A DNA stretch of 64,000 bases from NCBI GenBank assembly GCA_963834965.1, contig CAWIEI010000023.1, positions 62,001 through 126,000 of the forward strand, given 5' to 3'. The translations under genes were made by a program, and so were the position numbers. This document shows, piece by piece, positions 17,627-25,444 of the stretch. The notes beneath the pieces are model-generated. The model was not told where the DNA came from and ran no database searches. It saw nothing but the letters and a program-made list of their open reading frames with translations. Position 1 is the first letter of the stretch. Every line of letters starts with the position of its first letter. This DNA is from Fodinibacter sp963834965 (GTDB lineage: Bacteria; Actinomycetota; Actinomycetes; Actinomycetales; Dermatophilaceae).

Positions 17627-17645
17627 GCCGCCCCGGGCCCGGTTG

Positions 17646-18329
17646 TCAGGCGAGCGCCGGTGCCAGGGCCTCGATCCGCTCGGCCAGCGCGTCGTGGGCC
17701 GCGTCGAACGCGGCCCTGGTGCCCGTCGGGACGGGGTCGGGGATCGACCAGTGGACCCGGGCGAGCCCGCCGAGCTCCTCGTGGGCGCGGTCGCAGACGG
17801 TGATGACGAGGTCGCCCTCGGCGACGACCTCGTCGAGTGACCGCGGTGGGATGTCGGGCAGGTCGAGGTGGTGCCGCCGGGCCGCGGTGAGGGCACCGCG
17901 GTCAACCCGCTCGCCGGGGTGGGTGCCGGCGGAGGTGGCGTCGACCGGGCTGGCCGAGCGCCACAGTGCGGCGGCGAGGTGCGAGCGAGCCGTGTTGGCG
18001 GTACAGACGAACACCACCCGCCCCGCCTTCGGCAGCACGATGCCCGTGGGTGCCTGCGTGGCGGCGAGCCAGTGGTGGGTGCGGTTCAGCGAGACGTAGG
18101 TGCGCCGGGCGTCGCCCTCGGATCGGCGGCGGGTGACCAGGCCGGCATCCTCGAGGATCCTGAGGTGGTGGGCGAGGAGGTTGCTCGGGATCGCGAGCGC
18201 GGCCGCGAGCTCGGAGGACGACGCGTCGCTGACGGCGAGCAGGTCGAGCACCTGCAGCCGGTGCACGTCGCCGAGGGCGGCGTACGCCCGGGCCCGGCGC
18301 GCCAGGTCGGCCATCCGCTCACTGTTCAT
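17646..18329 (-). CDS. ArsR-type regulator fused to arsenate reductase-like LMW phosphatase domain
   Basis: The 227-aa protein joins an ArsR winged helix (about 1-90; recognition region SSSELAAALAIPSNLLAHHL and winged GLVTRRRSEGDARRTYVSL) to a low-molecular-weight protein tyrosine phosphatase/ArsC domain (about 103-225). The phosphatase loop is VCTANTARS with Cys109 and Arg115, and the catalytic Asp lies in SIPDP. Such fusions occur next to arsenic genes and may both sense oxyanions and reduce arsenate. It is divergent from arsC with 46 nt between, where an operator-like palindrome overlaps the arsC -35. Five codons downstream an ATG at 18314 is an alternative start. Confidence 0.88.
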   Translation of the reverse strand: MNSERMADLARRARAYAALGDVHRLQVLDLLAVSDASSSELAAALAIPSNLLAHHLRILEDAGLVTRRRSEGDARRTYVSLNRTHHWLAATQAPTGIVLPKAGRVVFVCTANTARSHLAAALWRSASPVDATSAGTHPGERVDRGALTAARRHHLDLPDIPPRSLDEVVAEGDLVITVCDRAHEELGGLARVHWSIPDPVPTGTRAAFDAAHDALAERIEALAPALA

Positions 18330-18333
18330 TGCC

Positions 18334-18343
18334 TCAATGTTGA
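18334..18343. promoter_or_regulatory. Operator-like palindrome between the ArsR-ArsC fusion and arsC
   Basis: TCAA-TG-TTGA is an inverted repeat flanked by further symmetry (CTCA at 18333-18336 and TGAG at 18345-18348). It covers the first bases of the arsC -35 hexamer and lies just upstream of the fusion-gene start at 18329, so one ArsR site could repress both genes. Confidence 0.55.
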
Positions 18344-18368
18344 CTGAGCGATGAGAAGCCGTCAAGAT
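18340..18368 (+). promoter_or_regulatory. arsC promoter, near-consensus
   Basis: A -35 TTGACT (18340-18345) and a -10 CAAGAT (18363-18368) are separated by exactly 17 nt. Seven nt separate the -10 from the ATG of arsC, so the transcript is probably leaderless. The -35 overlaps the ArsR-like operator. Confidence 0.65.
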
Positions 18369-18375
18369 CCTTCGC

Positions 18376-18804
18376 ATGACTGACTCCGCCGCCGAGAAGC
18401 CCTCGGTCCTGTTCGTGTGCATCCACAATGCCGGCCGCTCGCAGATGGCCGCCGCCTACACCCGGACCCTCTCTGGCGGTGCGGTCGAGGTGCTGTCGGC
18501 CGGCTCCGAGCCCGCCGACCAGGTGAACCCGTCGGCGGTCGCCGCCATGGCCGAGGAGGGCATCGACATCACTGCCGAGACGCCCAAGATCCTCACCACG
18601 GATGCCGTACGGGCCTCCGACGTCGTCATCACCATGGGCTGTGGCGACACCTGCCCCATCTTCCCCGGCAAGCGCTACGAGGACTGGGTGCTCGAGGACC
18701 CCGCGGGCAAGGGCGTGGAGTCGGTGCGCCCCATCCGCGACGAGATCAGGACCCGCGTGCTGGCCCTGCTCGACGAGCTCGGGGTCGCACCGGTGGGTGC
18801 CTGA
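18376..18804 (+). CDS. arsC: Arsenate reductase, LMW-phosphatase type
   Basis: The 142-aa enzyme reduces arsenate to arsenite for detoxification. The P-loop is FVCIHNAGRSQ with Cys15 and Arg21; Cys89 and Cys93 in TMGCGDTCP are the likely redox relay, and an Asp follows in VLEDPAGKG. The arrangement fits thioredoxin-linked ArsC and the related actinobacterial arsenate-mycothiol transferases; which reductant is used cannot be told. No arsenite pump (arsB/acr3) is in the window next to it. Confidence 0.92.
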   Translation: MTDSAAEKPSVLFVCIHNAGRSQMAAAYTRTLSGGAVEVLSAGSEPADQVNPSAVAAMAEEGIDITAETPKILTTDAVRASDVVITMGCGDTCPIFPGKRYEDWVLEDPAGKGVESVRPIRDEIRTRVLALLDELGVAPVGA

Positions 18805-18951
18805 CCCGAGGTCGCGTCGGTTCTCACGGGGTGTACGGCACCGCTCCCAGGAGTGCACGCTGGCGACCCGGCGAGGCCCGGACGACTCGGAGGCGTACTG
18901 TCGGCAGTGTCCCTCACCGACGGCGGCGCGGGCCGAGGAGATGAGGGCGGC

Positions 18952-19242
18952 ATGCCCGGTCTCCTCCGCACCCCCTCACCTGGAGACCCCCAGCCGGCGG
19001 ACCCCCCCACCCACTCACCGGGTCCTCGGCGGCTGGTCGCCCTTCGCGACACGATGACGCGTGCGCAGCAGACGATGCTGGTGGCCCGCCGCCCACCGGC
19101 GGACCACGTCGAGCTGCGCCTGGCCCGGGTCGCCCAGCTGGCGGCGATGACCCGGTACGAGGAGGCGCTGACCAGCTGCCGGCTGCCGATCCCGCCGCAA
19201 CTGCGTCGAGAAGCCCGGCTGCTCCGGCGACTGCTCGGCTGA
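18952..19242 (+). CDS. Small hypothetical protein
   Basis: A 96-aa reading frame with a Pro-rich N-terminus and an Arg-rich helical C-terminus (ADHVELRLARVAQLAAMTRY, then RREARLLRRLLG). GAGG lies 8-10 nt before the ATG at 18952. In-frame alternatives are a GTG at 18907, which follows a TACTGT box and would be leaderless, and an ATG at 19054. I do not recognise it; the codon use is only moderately host-like, so it may not be a gene. Confidence 0.35.
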   Translation: MPGLLRTPSPGDPQPADPPTHSPGPRRLVALRDTMTRAQQTMLVARRPPADHVELRLARVAQLAAMTRYEEALTSCRLPIPPQLRREARLLRRLLG

Positions 19243-19360
19243 ACGACGCTGGTCCGTCGGTGACCGAGCGACAGCAGGCGGTGTGCCCACCGTCGACCGG
19301 TGCTCGGGCACGACGCGGGAGCGCTCCTCCGTGCCCACCCTCAGTGGTGCCGGGATCGGT

Positions 19361-19621
19361 GATGACCGCGCGGCCGTCGAGGGAACGGGCGGGTCCCGAC
19401 GTGGATCCGTGCACGGTGAGCCCCTTGAGCACGATGGCGAAGATCGGTGCCGGGAAGTCACCCGGCGGCAGGCCGTTGAAGACAATCGTGCCGCCGCGTC
19501 GCGCCATGCCGATCGCGTGGGTGAAGGCCTCGGGGTGCACGGCCGTCACGAGGACCCCATGGGCCCCGCCCGTAGCGCGCTGGATGGCCTCGACAGGATC
19601 CTCGTCGGCGGGCGCTGGTTG
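19361..19621 (-). pseudogene. Remnant of a zinc-type alcohol dehydrogenase (AdhA-like), C-terminal fragment
   Basis: Read leftward from 19621, one frame gives ADEDPVEAIQRATGGAHGVL followed by AVHPEAFTHAIGMARRGGTI and VFNGLPPGDFPAPIFAIVLK, the NAD-binding and C-terminal part of AdhA-type alcohol dehydrogenases. The first roughly 220 residues are missing: the frame runs directly into the TGA of the metallophosphoesterase gene at 19622. About 40 residues also seem to be missing before a final DGRAVITD, which resembles the family's GRVVIDF end. No start codon and no intact catalytic domain are left, so it is a decayed fragment. Confidence 0.72.
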
Positions 19622-20812
19622 TCACTGGCTGACTCGCTGCCAGGAGAAGGGCCCGAACGTGGTGGCCGACGTGGCCTGGTTCTTCGTGTTCGCGGTCAGG
19701 CGCAGGTACTCCAGCGGGACGGTGCTCCCGTGGACCACGATGCGGTGGAAGTTCGACACGTCGTAGGACGGGTGGCTGTTCCAGGCGTCGTAGGAGCAAA
19801 CGCCGCTGTCACCGGTGCACGGTGACGCCTGCTGCAACGGGTTGTCGGAGCGGTAGACGTGCGAGTCGCCATTGAGCAGCAGGACCGGCTTGCGGAAGGC
19901 GGTCGTGTGGGTGGCGAGGCTGCTCACGATGGGCTCGTAGTTGGCGAGGTGGCTGACGTCCTTCCCGTCGAGGTCCCACAGGTCGGCCTGGGTCATCACC
20001 ACCACGGAGCGTGCGTGGACCTTGCTGGCGGTGTCGAAGGCGCGGTCGAGCCAGCGCAGGGCGGCACCGGTGCGGTTGGCGGCTTCGGTGGTCTGCTGCG
20101 GTGAGGCAGTGGGGGCGCCGTACCAGGGATCTGCGTCGTTGTTGGAGCCGCCCGGCACGTTGACGGCGGCGAACAGGATGCCGTCGCGGACCCACATCAC
20201 GTTCTCGACGTACTGCCCGTCGGTGGGGTGCAAGCGGTTGTCGACCTGAGCCTGGGAGAGCACGCGCAGTCGGCCGCTACCGAGCGTGGCGCCGGGCTGG
20301 GCAAAGAAGATCGACCGCACCAGAGCCAGGTTGTCGACCGGGTTCCCGCCGGCGTAGTCGACCAGGTTGCCCGCGCCGTCGGTGACGTAGTCGATCTGCC
20401 CGGTCGCGGGGTTGAAGGCACCGCCGCCTTCCTTCTTCTTGTGGCAGTCGGTCCACTCGTTGTCGCCGGGGGTGTAGACCAGTGGGTCCGTGAAGGCGGT
20501 CCACAGGTCGGCGACCTGCTGGTCGTAGGCCTGGGTGCAGAACTGGCTGCCGGAGTGGATGTCGCCGACATGCAGCACGGTCGAGACGGACTTGTCACTG
20601 TTCACCGCGCGCACGAACGCGGGGGTGGCGTCGGTCTCGCTGGTGTCCGTGGGGGTGGTGCCATACGGCGCGTCGCCGTAGACGGCGTAGGTGAAGCCAC
20701 GATTGTCATCGCGACCGTGGTCACCGGCCGACGCAGCAGACGGGACGGCGACGGCAGCGCCGAGTGCCAGGACTGCGGCGATGAGGACGCCGCCGGAAGG
20801 ATGTGCACGCAT
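19622..20812 (-). CDS. Secreted calcineurin-type metallophosphoesterase
   Basis: The 396-aa protein begins with a Sec-type signal peptide (MRAHPSGGVLIAAVLALGAA, cleavage likely after SAASAG). Metallophosphoesterase motifs are present in order: FTYAVYGDAPYG, LHVGDIHSG, YTPGDNEWTDCH, and LLLNGDSHVYRSDN near the C-terminus. It probably hydrolyses phosphate esters outside the cell. A direct repeat of GTTCAC at 11-nt spacing, 72 nt before the ATG, looks like a PHO box, so PhoP control under phosphate limitation is likely. The ATG at 20812 is chosen because it gives a clean signal peptide. Confidence 0.85.
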   Translation of the reverse strand: MRAHPSGGVLIAAVLALGAAVAVPSAASAGDHGRDDNRGFTYAVYGDAPYGTTPTDTSETDATPAFVRAVNSDKSVSTVLHVGDIHSGSQFCTQAYDQQVADLWTAFTDPLVYTPGDNEWTDCHKKKEGGGAFNPATGQIDYVTDGAGNLVDYAGGNPVDNLALVRSIFFAQPGATLGSGRLRVLSQAQVDNRLHPTDGQYVENVMWVRDGILFAAVNVPGGSNNDADPWYGAPTASPQQTTEAANRTGAALRWLDRAFDTASKVHARSVVVMTQADLWDLDGKDVSHLANYEPIVSSLATHTTAFRKPVLLLNGDSHVYRSDNPLQQASPCTGDSGVCSYDAWNSHPSYDVSNFHRIVVHGSTVPLEYLRLTANTKNQATSATTFGPFSWQRVSQ

Positions 20813-20883
20813 GAGGAACCTCGAATCTGGGGCGGAGATGACGTCTGGGAGCCTTGCAGCGAAGGTGGCGCGCCCACACCGCT

Positions 20884-20905
20884 GGCAGGTGAACGGGCCG
20901 TGAAC
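20884..20905 (-). promoter_or_regulatory. PHO-box-like PhoP site upstream of the metallophosphoesterase
   Basis: Leftward reading gives GTTCACGGCCC (20905-20895) and GTTCACCTGCC (20894-20884): two direct repeats with identical GTTCAC cores spaced exactly 11 nt, as in the Streptomyces PHO-box unit. It lies 72 nt upstream of the start codon of a secreted phosphoesterase. Confidence 0.7.
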
Positions 20906-21254
20906 ACCGCAGTCGCGCGAAGGCAACCCGCTTGGTCTCCCAGCCAGTCCTTACGGGCCCGCTCTGGTCGGCGCCCTACCGATGAACCCGGCTCCGCATT
21001 CGTTCACTGGGGAGGAAGCCCTGGGGCTCCAGGCCCACTCCGCACGAACTCGTCCCCTGACCGTGGCTGCAATTTCAGTGAACGAGACCAACGTGTCCCG
21101 CCGACAGGCGTGCGGTGGCGGCTGCCGAGGTGGTCCTTCGCGTTTCGCCAGTTCAGCGGGGTGGCGCTTCCCGAAAGCCGGCCAGCCATCGCGCGCTCGC
21201 CCCGGGCCGTCCGGGCGACGGCTCGGCGGGCCCTTGTTGCACGTATGGTGCACG
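20906..21254. other. Intergenic region with a 10-bp inverted repeat, no gene seen
   Basis: About 350 nt between the PHO-box-like site and the tRNA terminator. Open frames here lack host-like codon use. A perfect inverted repeat TCGTTCACTG (21000-21009) and CAGTGAACGA (21076-21085) encloses smaller stems (AGCCC/GGGCT, CCTGG/CCAGG), so a structured RNA is possible but unproven. Confidence 0.4.
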
Positions 21255-21280
21255 AAAAAGGGGGGCCTCTCGGCCCCCCT
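21255..21280 (-). terminator. Rho-independent terminator after tRNA-Pro
   Basis: Leftward reading gives a 9-bp stem AGGGGGGCC/GGCCCCCCT with a 4-nt loop followed directly by TTTTT (21259-21255). It lies 27 nt after the tRNA 3' end, so it ends the tRNA transcript. Confidence 0.9.
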
Positions 21281-21306
21281 AGGCCTCTGACCTGCAGAGA
21301 CTTCCG

Positions 21307-21380
<74 letters not shown>

Positions 21381-21471
21381 TGGCCACCCCCTTGCGGGAG
21401 CGTCGAAACACTATCCCATGCGCGCCGGGGCGACCGAATCGCCCCCGGCGCCCACGGCATCCGGCCTCGGC

Positions 21472-22944
21472 TCAGCGCCGGGAGCGCTTCTCGCGCACCC
21501 GCACCGAGATCTCTATCGGGGTACCGACGAAGCCGAACTCCTCGCGCAGCCGGCGCTCGACGAAGCGTCGGTAGCCGGCCTCGATGAAGCCAGAGGCGAA
21601 GAGCACGAACCGCGGCGGGCGGGTGCCGGCCTGGGTGGCGAACAGGATGCGGGGCTGCTTGCCGCCGCGCACCGGGTGCGGGTGGGCCGCGACGATCTCG
21701 CCGAGGAAGGCGTTGAGCCGACCGGTGGAGATGCGGGTCTCCCACGAGTCGAGCGCCGTCTCGAGGGCGGGCACCAGCTTGTCCATGTGCCGCCCCGTGC
21801 GGGCCGAGACGTTCGCGCGCGGCGCCCACGGGATCTGCACCAGGTCGCGCTCGATCTCGCGCTCGAGGAAGTGGCGGCGCTCCTCGTCGGTGAGGTCCCA
21901 CTTGTTGTAGGCGATGACCAGGGCGCGGCCGGCGTCGATGACCTGCTGGATGACGCGCACGTCCTGCTCGGTGATGGTCTCGGAGGCGTCGACGAGCACC
22001 ACCGCCACCTCGGCCTTCTCGAGCGCGGTCTGGGTGCGCAGCGAGGCGTAGAAGTCGCTGCCCCGGGTCTGGTGCACCCGCCGCCGGATGCCGGCCGTGT
22101 CGACGAAGCGCCACGTCTTGCCACCCAGCTCGACCAGCTCGTCGACGGGGTCGCGGGTGGTGCCGGCGACGTTGTCGACGACGACCCGCTCATGCCCGAC
22201 CAGCTTGTTGAGCATCGAGGACTTGCCGACGTTGGGGCGGCCGAGCAGCGCCACGCGCCGGGGCCCGCCGCGCTCGTAGGCGCCACCCATGGCGGACACC
22301 TCGGGCATCACCTCGAGCAGGGCGTCGAGGGCGTCACCGCTCCCCCGGCCGTGCAAGGCGGAGACCGGCCACGGCTGGCCCAGGCCCAGGCTCCACAGGG
22401 CCGCGGCATCCGCCTCGGTGCGCTGGTCGTCGACCTTGTTGGCGATCAGCACGACCGGCTTGCCCGCCCGGCGCAGCAGCTTGACGCAGTTCTCGTCGTC
22501 GTCGGTGGCGCCGACCGTGGCGTCGACGACGAAGAGCACCACGTCGGCGAGGTCGACGGCGATCTCGGCCTGCTCGGCGACCCGCAGGTGGATGCCGGTG
22601 GCGTCGATGGCCCAGCCGCCGGTGTCGACGAGGGTGAACGGGTGGCCGACCCACTCGGCGTCGTAGGCGACGCGGTCGCGGGTGACGCCGGGGACGTCCT
22701 CGACGACGGCCTCGCGGCGGCCGATGATCCGGTTGACCAGGGTGGACTTGCCGACGTTCGGGCGGCCGATGACGGCCACGACGGGCAGCGGGCCGCGGCC
22801 GGCGTCGGCGTCGAGCGCGTCGTCGCCGCGCTCGAGCAGGGCGCGGTCCTCGTCACTGAGGTCGAAGTCCTCCAGCCCGGCCCGCAGCGCGCGCTCGACC
22901 GCCGCGGGGTCCTCGGTCGAGATGGTCGGGTCCTCGGTGCTCAT
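21472..22944 (-). CDS. der: GTPase Der (EngA), ribosome assembly
   Basis: The roughly 490-aa protein has two G domains in tandem, each with GRPNVGKS (first about residue 60, second about residue 235), switch/G3 motifs DTGGW and DTAGI, and G4 motifs NKVD and NKWD, followed by a KH-like C-terminal domain and a basic REKRSRR tail. Der acts in maturation of the 50S subunit. The N-terminus has an acidic extension (about 50 residues) before the first G domain, common in actinobacteria. An ATG at 22962 with GGGGAGA before it is an alternative start. Confidence 0.95.
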   Translation of the reverse strand: MSTEDPTISTEDPAAVERALRAGLEDFDLSDEDRALLERGDDALDADAGRGPLPVVAVIGRPNVGKSTLVNRIIGRREAVVEDVPGVTRDRVAYDAEWVGHPFTLVDTGGWAIDATGIHLRVAEQAEIAVDLADVVLFVVDATVGATDDDENCVKLLRRAGKPVVLIANKVDDQRTEADAAALWSLGLGQPWPVSALHGRGSGDALDALLEVMPEVSAMGGAYERGGPRRVALLGRPNVGKSSMLNKLVGHERVVVDNVAGTTRDPVDELVELGGKTWRFVDTAGIRRRVHQTRGSDFYASLRTQTALEKAEVAVVLVDASETITEQDVRVIQQVIDAGRALVIAYNKWDLTDEERRHFLEREIERDLVQIPWAPRANVSARTGRHMDKLVPALETALDSWETRISTGRLNAFLGEIVAAHPHPVRGGKQPRILFATQAGTRPPRFVLFASGFIEAGYRRFVERRLREEFGFVGTPIEISVRVREKRSRR

Positions 22945-22974
22945 CCCACCATTCTCCCCCACGGCGCGGGCGCT

Positions 22975-23655
22975 TCAGTCCAGCAGGTCGGGGGGCACGT
23001 CGGTGGGCAGCGGGATGCCGTGCCGCGCCTCCGCCGCGTGCACGTGGGCCACCAGCGCGGTGCGGATCTGCTCGGTGGCCAGGTCCAGCCGGGCCCGGCC
23101 GGGCAGACGGTCGGGCAGGTCGAGCACCACCGGCGGGCCGAAGTCGACGACCAGCCGGGAGCGCAGCCGCGGCCACGACGCCGCCAGGTCACCGGTGCGT
23201 CGGGTGCCCAGGCAGGCCGTCGGCACGACGACCGCGCCCGACTTCAGGGCGAGCCAGGCGACGCCCTTGCCCGCGGAGGCGAAGTCGCCGCGTCCCCGAC
23301 CACCCTCCGGGAAGATGCCGATGACACCGCCGCCGCCGAGTACCGCGAGGGCCTGCCCCAGGGCGACGCGGTCGCCGCGGCCCTGGTCGATGGGGATCTG
23401 ACCGCTCCAGCGCAGCACCCACCCGACGAACCCCTCGAAGGTCTTCGCGAGCACGAGGAACCGGCTCGGCCGCGGCGCCATCGACAGCACCAGCCCGCCG
23501 TCGAGGAATCCGGTGTGGTTGGCCGCGATGATGACCGGGCCGCGGGCGGGCACGTTGGAGCGACCGGTGGGGTGGGCGGCGTACAGCAGCACGACCACCG
23601 CGCGCCCGACGTGACGGGCGAGGCGCGGCCACCCCGAGCTCGGGGCCGCCGTCAC
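22975..23655 (-). CDS. plsC: 1-acyl-sn-glycerol-3-phosphate acyltransferase (PlsC-type)
   Basis: The 226-aa acyltransferase has the catalytic NHTGFLDGG (an NH-x4-D form of the family HX4D motif), FEGFVGWVLRW, and the FPEGGRGRGD substrate-binding block. It makes phosphatidic acid from lysophosphatidate at the inner membrane; a helix near the N-terminus (VGRAVVVLLYAA) may anchor it. Start overlaps the cmk stop by 4 nt. The plsC-cmk pairing is frequent in actinobacteria. Confidence 0.88.
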   Translation of the reverse strand: MTAAPSSGWPRLARHVGRAVVVLLYAAHPTGRSNVPARGPVIIAANHTGFLDGGLVLSMAPRPSRFLVLAKTFEGFVGWVLRWSGQIPIDQGRGDRVALGQALAVLGGGGVIGIFPEGGRGRGDFASAGKGVAWLALKSGAVVVPTACLGTRRTGDLAASWPRLRSRLVVDFGPPVVLDLPDRLPGRARLDLATEQIRTALVAHVHAAEARHGIPLPTDVPPDLLD

Positions 23656-24341
23656 TCCGCCGTCTCGGCAGCCACCACGTCGAGCACGGCCTCGACACTC
23701 TCGTCGAAGTCGAGCTCGGAGGTGTCGAGCAACACCACGCCCTCGGCGGCCTCGGTGAAGGTCGAGACGGTCGAGTCGTCGCGGTCGCGGCGCACCACCT
23801 GGTCACGGGTGGCCTCGACGGCGGCGGCGTCGACGGTTCCGTGCAGCTCGGCAGAGCGGCGACGCAACCGCGCCTCCTCGGATGCCGTGAGCAGCACCCG
23901 CACCCGCGCGTCCGGCGCGACGACGGTGGTGATGTCGCGCCCCTCGGCCACCACTCCCCCGCTCTGCTCGGCGATGCGGGCCATCAGGTCGCGCTGCACC
24001 TGCTGCAGCACCGAGCGCACCTCGAGGTTGGTGGCGACCGCGGAGACGGCGGTGCTGACCTCGGTGGTGCGGATCGCCGCGCTGACGTCGGTGCCGGCCA
24101 CCGACACCGTCGGGGCGGCCGGGTCGGTGCCGATCACGAGCGGCAGGTCGCGCGCGGCGGCGGCCACGGCACCCCCGTCGGTGAGGTCGATGTCGCGGTC
24201 GAGGCACCACCAGGTGAGTGCCCGGTACATCGCGCCGGTGTCGAGGTAGCCGACACCGAGCCGGCCGGCCACCGCCCTCGAGACGCTGCTCTTGCCCGAG
24301 CCGGAGGGTCCGTCGATGGCGATCGTCAGGGGTGCGGTCAT
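23652..24341 (-). CDS. cmk: Cytidylate kinase
   Basis: The 229-aa enzyme phosphorylates CMP and dCMP. The P-loop is IDGPSGSGKSSVSRAVAG, followed by GYLDTGAMYRALTWWCL (the CMP site) and GRDITTVVAPDARVRVLLTA. Length and order match the bacterial Cmk family. It lies between tyrA and plsC in the leftward block and is followed by an overlapping plsC. Confidence 0.96.
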   Translation of the reverse strand: MTAPLTIAIDGPSGSGKSSVSRAVAGRLGVGYLDTGAMYRALTWWCLDRDIDLTDGGAVAAAARDLPLVIGTDPAAPTVSVAGTDVSAAIRTTEVSTAVSAVATNLEVRSVLQQVQRDLMARIAEQSGGVVAEGRDITTVVAPDARVRVLLTASEEARLRRRSAELHGTVDAAAVEATRDQVVRRDRDDSTVSTFTEAAEGVVLLDTSELDFDESVEAVLDVVAAETAE

Positions 24342-24364
24342 GGGGCGTCAGCCTAGTGGTGGCC

Positions 24365-25444
24365 TCAGCCGTGCAGGCGCCAGCCCCGCTCCGCCAGGGC
24401 CGAGGCGAGCCCGGCCGCTGCGGCGGGTACGACGTCGACCTCGGCCAGGCCGAACGGCTGCCCCAGGCCGTGGTCGAGGTGGAACTCCTCGATGTTGGTG
24501 CCGATCGTGCCGATGTCGGCGAAGAGCCGGCCGAGCTGTCCCGGCTCGTCGGGGATGAGGACACGCACGGTGGTGTACGCCGTGGGGGCGGCGCCGTGCT
24601 TGCCCGGGATGCGGGCCTGGCCTGCGTTGCCGGCGGCGATGGCGCGCGCCAGGGTGCCGCGCGCACCCGGGGCGTCGGTGGACGCGCTGAGGTCGTCGAG
24701 GGCACCGACGACGCGGTCGAGGTCGGCCACCAGGGCGGTGAGCACCTCGCGCACCGCCGGGGCGTTGCCGGCCAGGATCTGGGTCCACAGGTCGGGGTCG
24801 CTGGCCGCGATCCGGGTGACGTCGCGCAGGCCCTGGCCGGCCAGGGCCACGGCGGCCTCGTCGAGGCCCTCGAGCCGGGCGGCCACCAGGCTTGCGGCGA
24901 GCTGCGGCACGTGCGAGACGGCCGCCACGGCCGCGTCGTGGTGGTCGGGGTCGAGGGTGCTGACCGCGGCGCCGGCGGAGCGGGCCACCGCCGTGACGAG
25001 GGCGACGACCCCGGGGTCGGTCTCGTCGGTCGGGGTGAGCACCCAGGCCCGTCCGTCGAACAGGTCGTGGCGACCCGACACCGCACCGGAGCGCTCACGG
25101 CCGGCCATCGGGTGCGACCCGCAGTAGCGGGTGAGGTCGGCGCCGCCGGCCCGCAGGGCGTCGAGCACGGCGCCCTTGACCGAGGCGACGTCGGTGACAG
25201 CGGCCTCCGGCCAGCGGCCCAGGGCGCCGGCCACGCACACGGCGGTGACGTCGGGTGGGGTGGCCACGACGACGAGGTCGGGGTCGATAGGGCCGTCGGG
25301 CAGCCGGCCGGCGCCGAGGTCGCGGGCCAGTGCCGCGTGGGTGGGGCTGATGTCCTCGAGCGTGACGTCGTCACCGAGGCGGCTGAGGGCCAGCCCCAGG
25401 CTGGTGCCCACCAGGCCGGTGCCGACGACGTGGACCCGGGTCAC
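24365..25444 (-). CDS. tyrA: Prephenate dehydrogenase
   Basis: The 359-aa enzyme catalyses oxidative decarboxylation of prephenate in tyrosine synthesis. The N-terminal Rossmann fold has VHVVGTGLVGTSLGLALSRL, then the substrate region with DVASVKGAVLDAL, GSHPMAGRERSG, and a helical domain with HVPQLAASLVAARL. A C-terminal ACT domain (about 275-355, VRVLIPDEPGQLGRLFADIG) suggests feedback control by an aromatic amino acid. It shares 4 nt with the pseudouridine synthase gene. Confidence 0.93.
   Translation of the reverse strand: MTRVHVVGTGLVGTSLGLALSRLGDDVTLEDISPTHAALARDLGAGRLPDGPIDPDLVVVATPPDVTAVCVAGALGRWPEAAVTDVASVKGAVLDALRAGGADLTRYCGSHPMAGRERSGAVSGRHDLFDGRAWVLTPTDETDPGVVALVTAVARSAGAAVSTLDPDHHDAAVAAVSHVPQLAASLVAARLEGLDEAAVALAGQGLRDVTRIAASDPDLWTQILAGNAPAVREVLTALVADLDRVVGALDDLSASTDAPGARGTLARAIAAGNAGQARIPGKHGAAPTAYTTVRVLIPDEPGQLGRLFADIGTIGTNIEEFHLDHGLGQPFGLAEVDVVPAAAAGLASALAERGWRLHG

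Noticed and set aside
18952..19242. Small protein as a firm gene
   Set aside because: Several equally weak starts and mixed codon use; listed at low confidence only.
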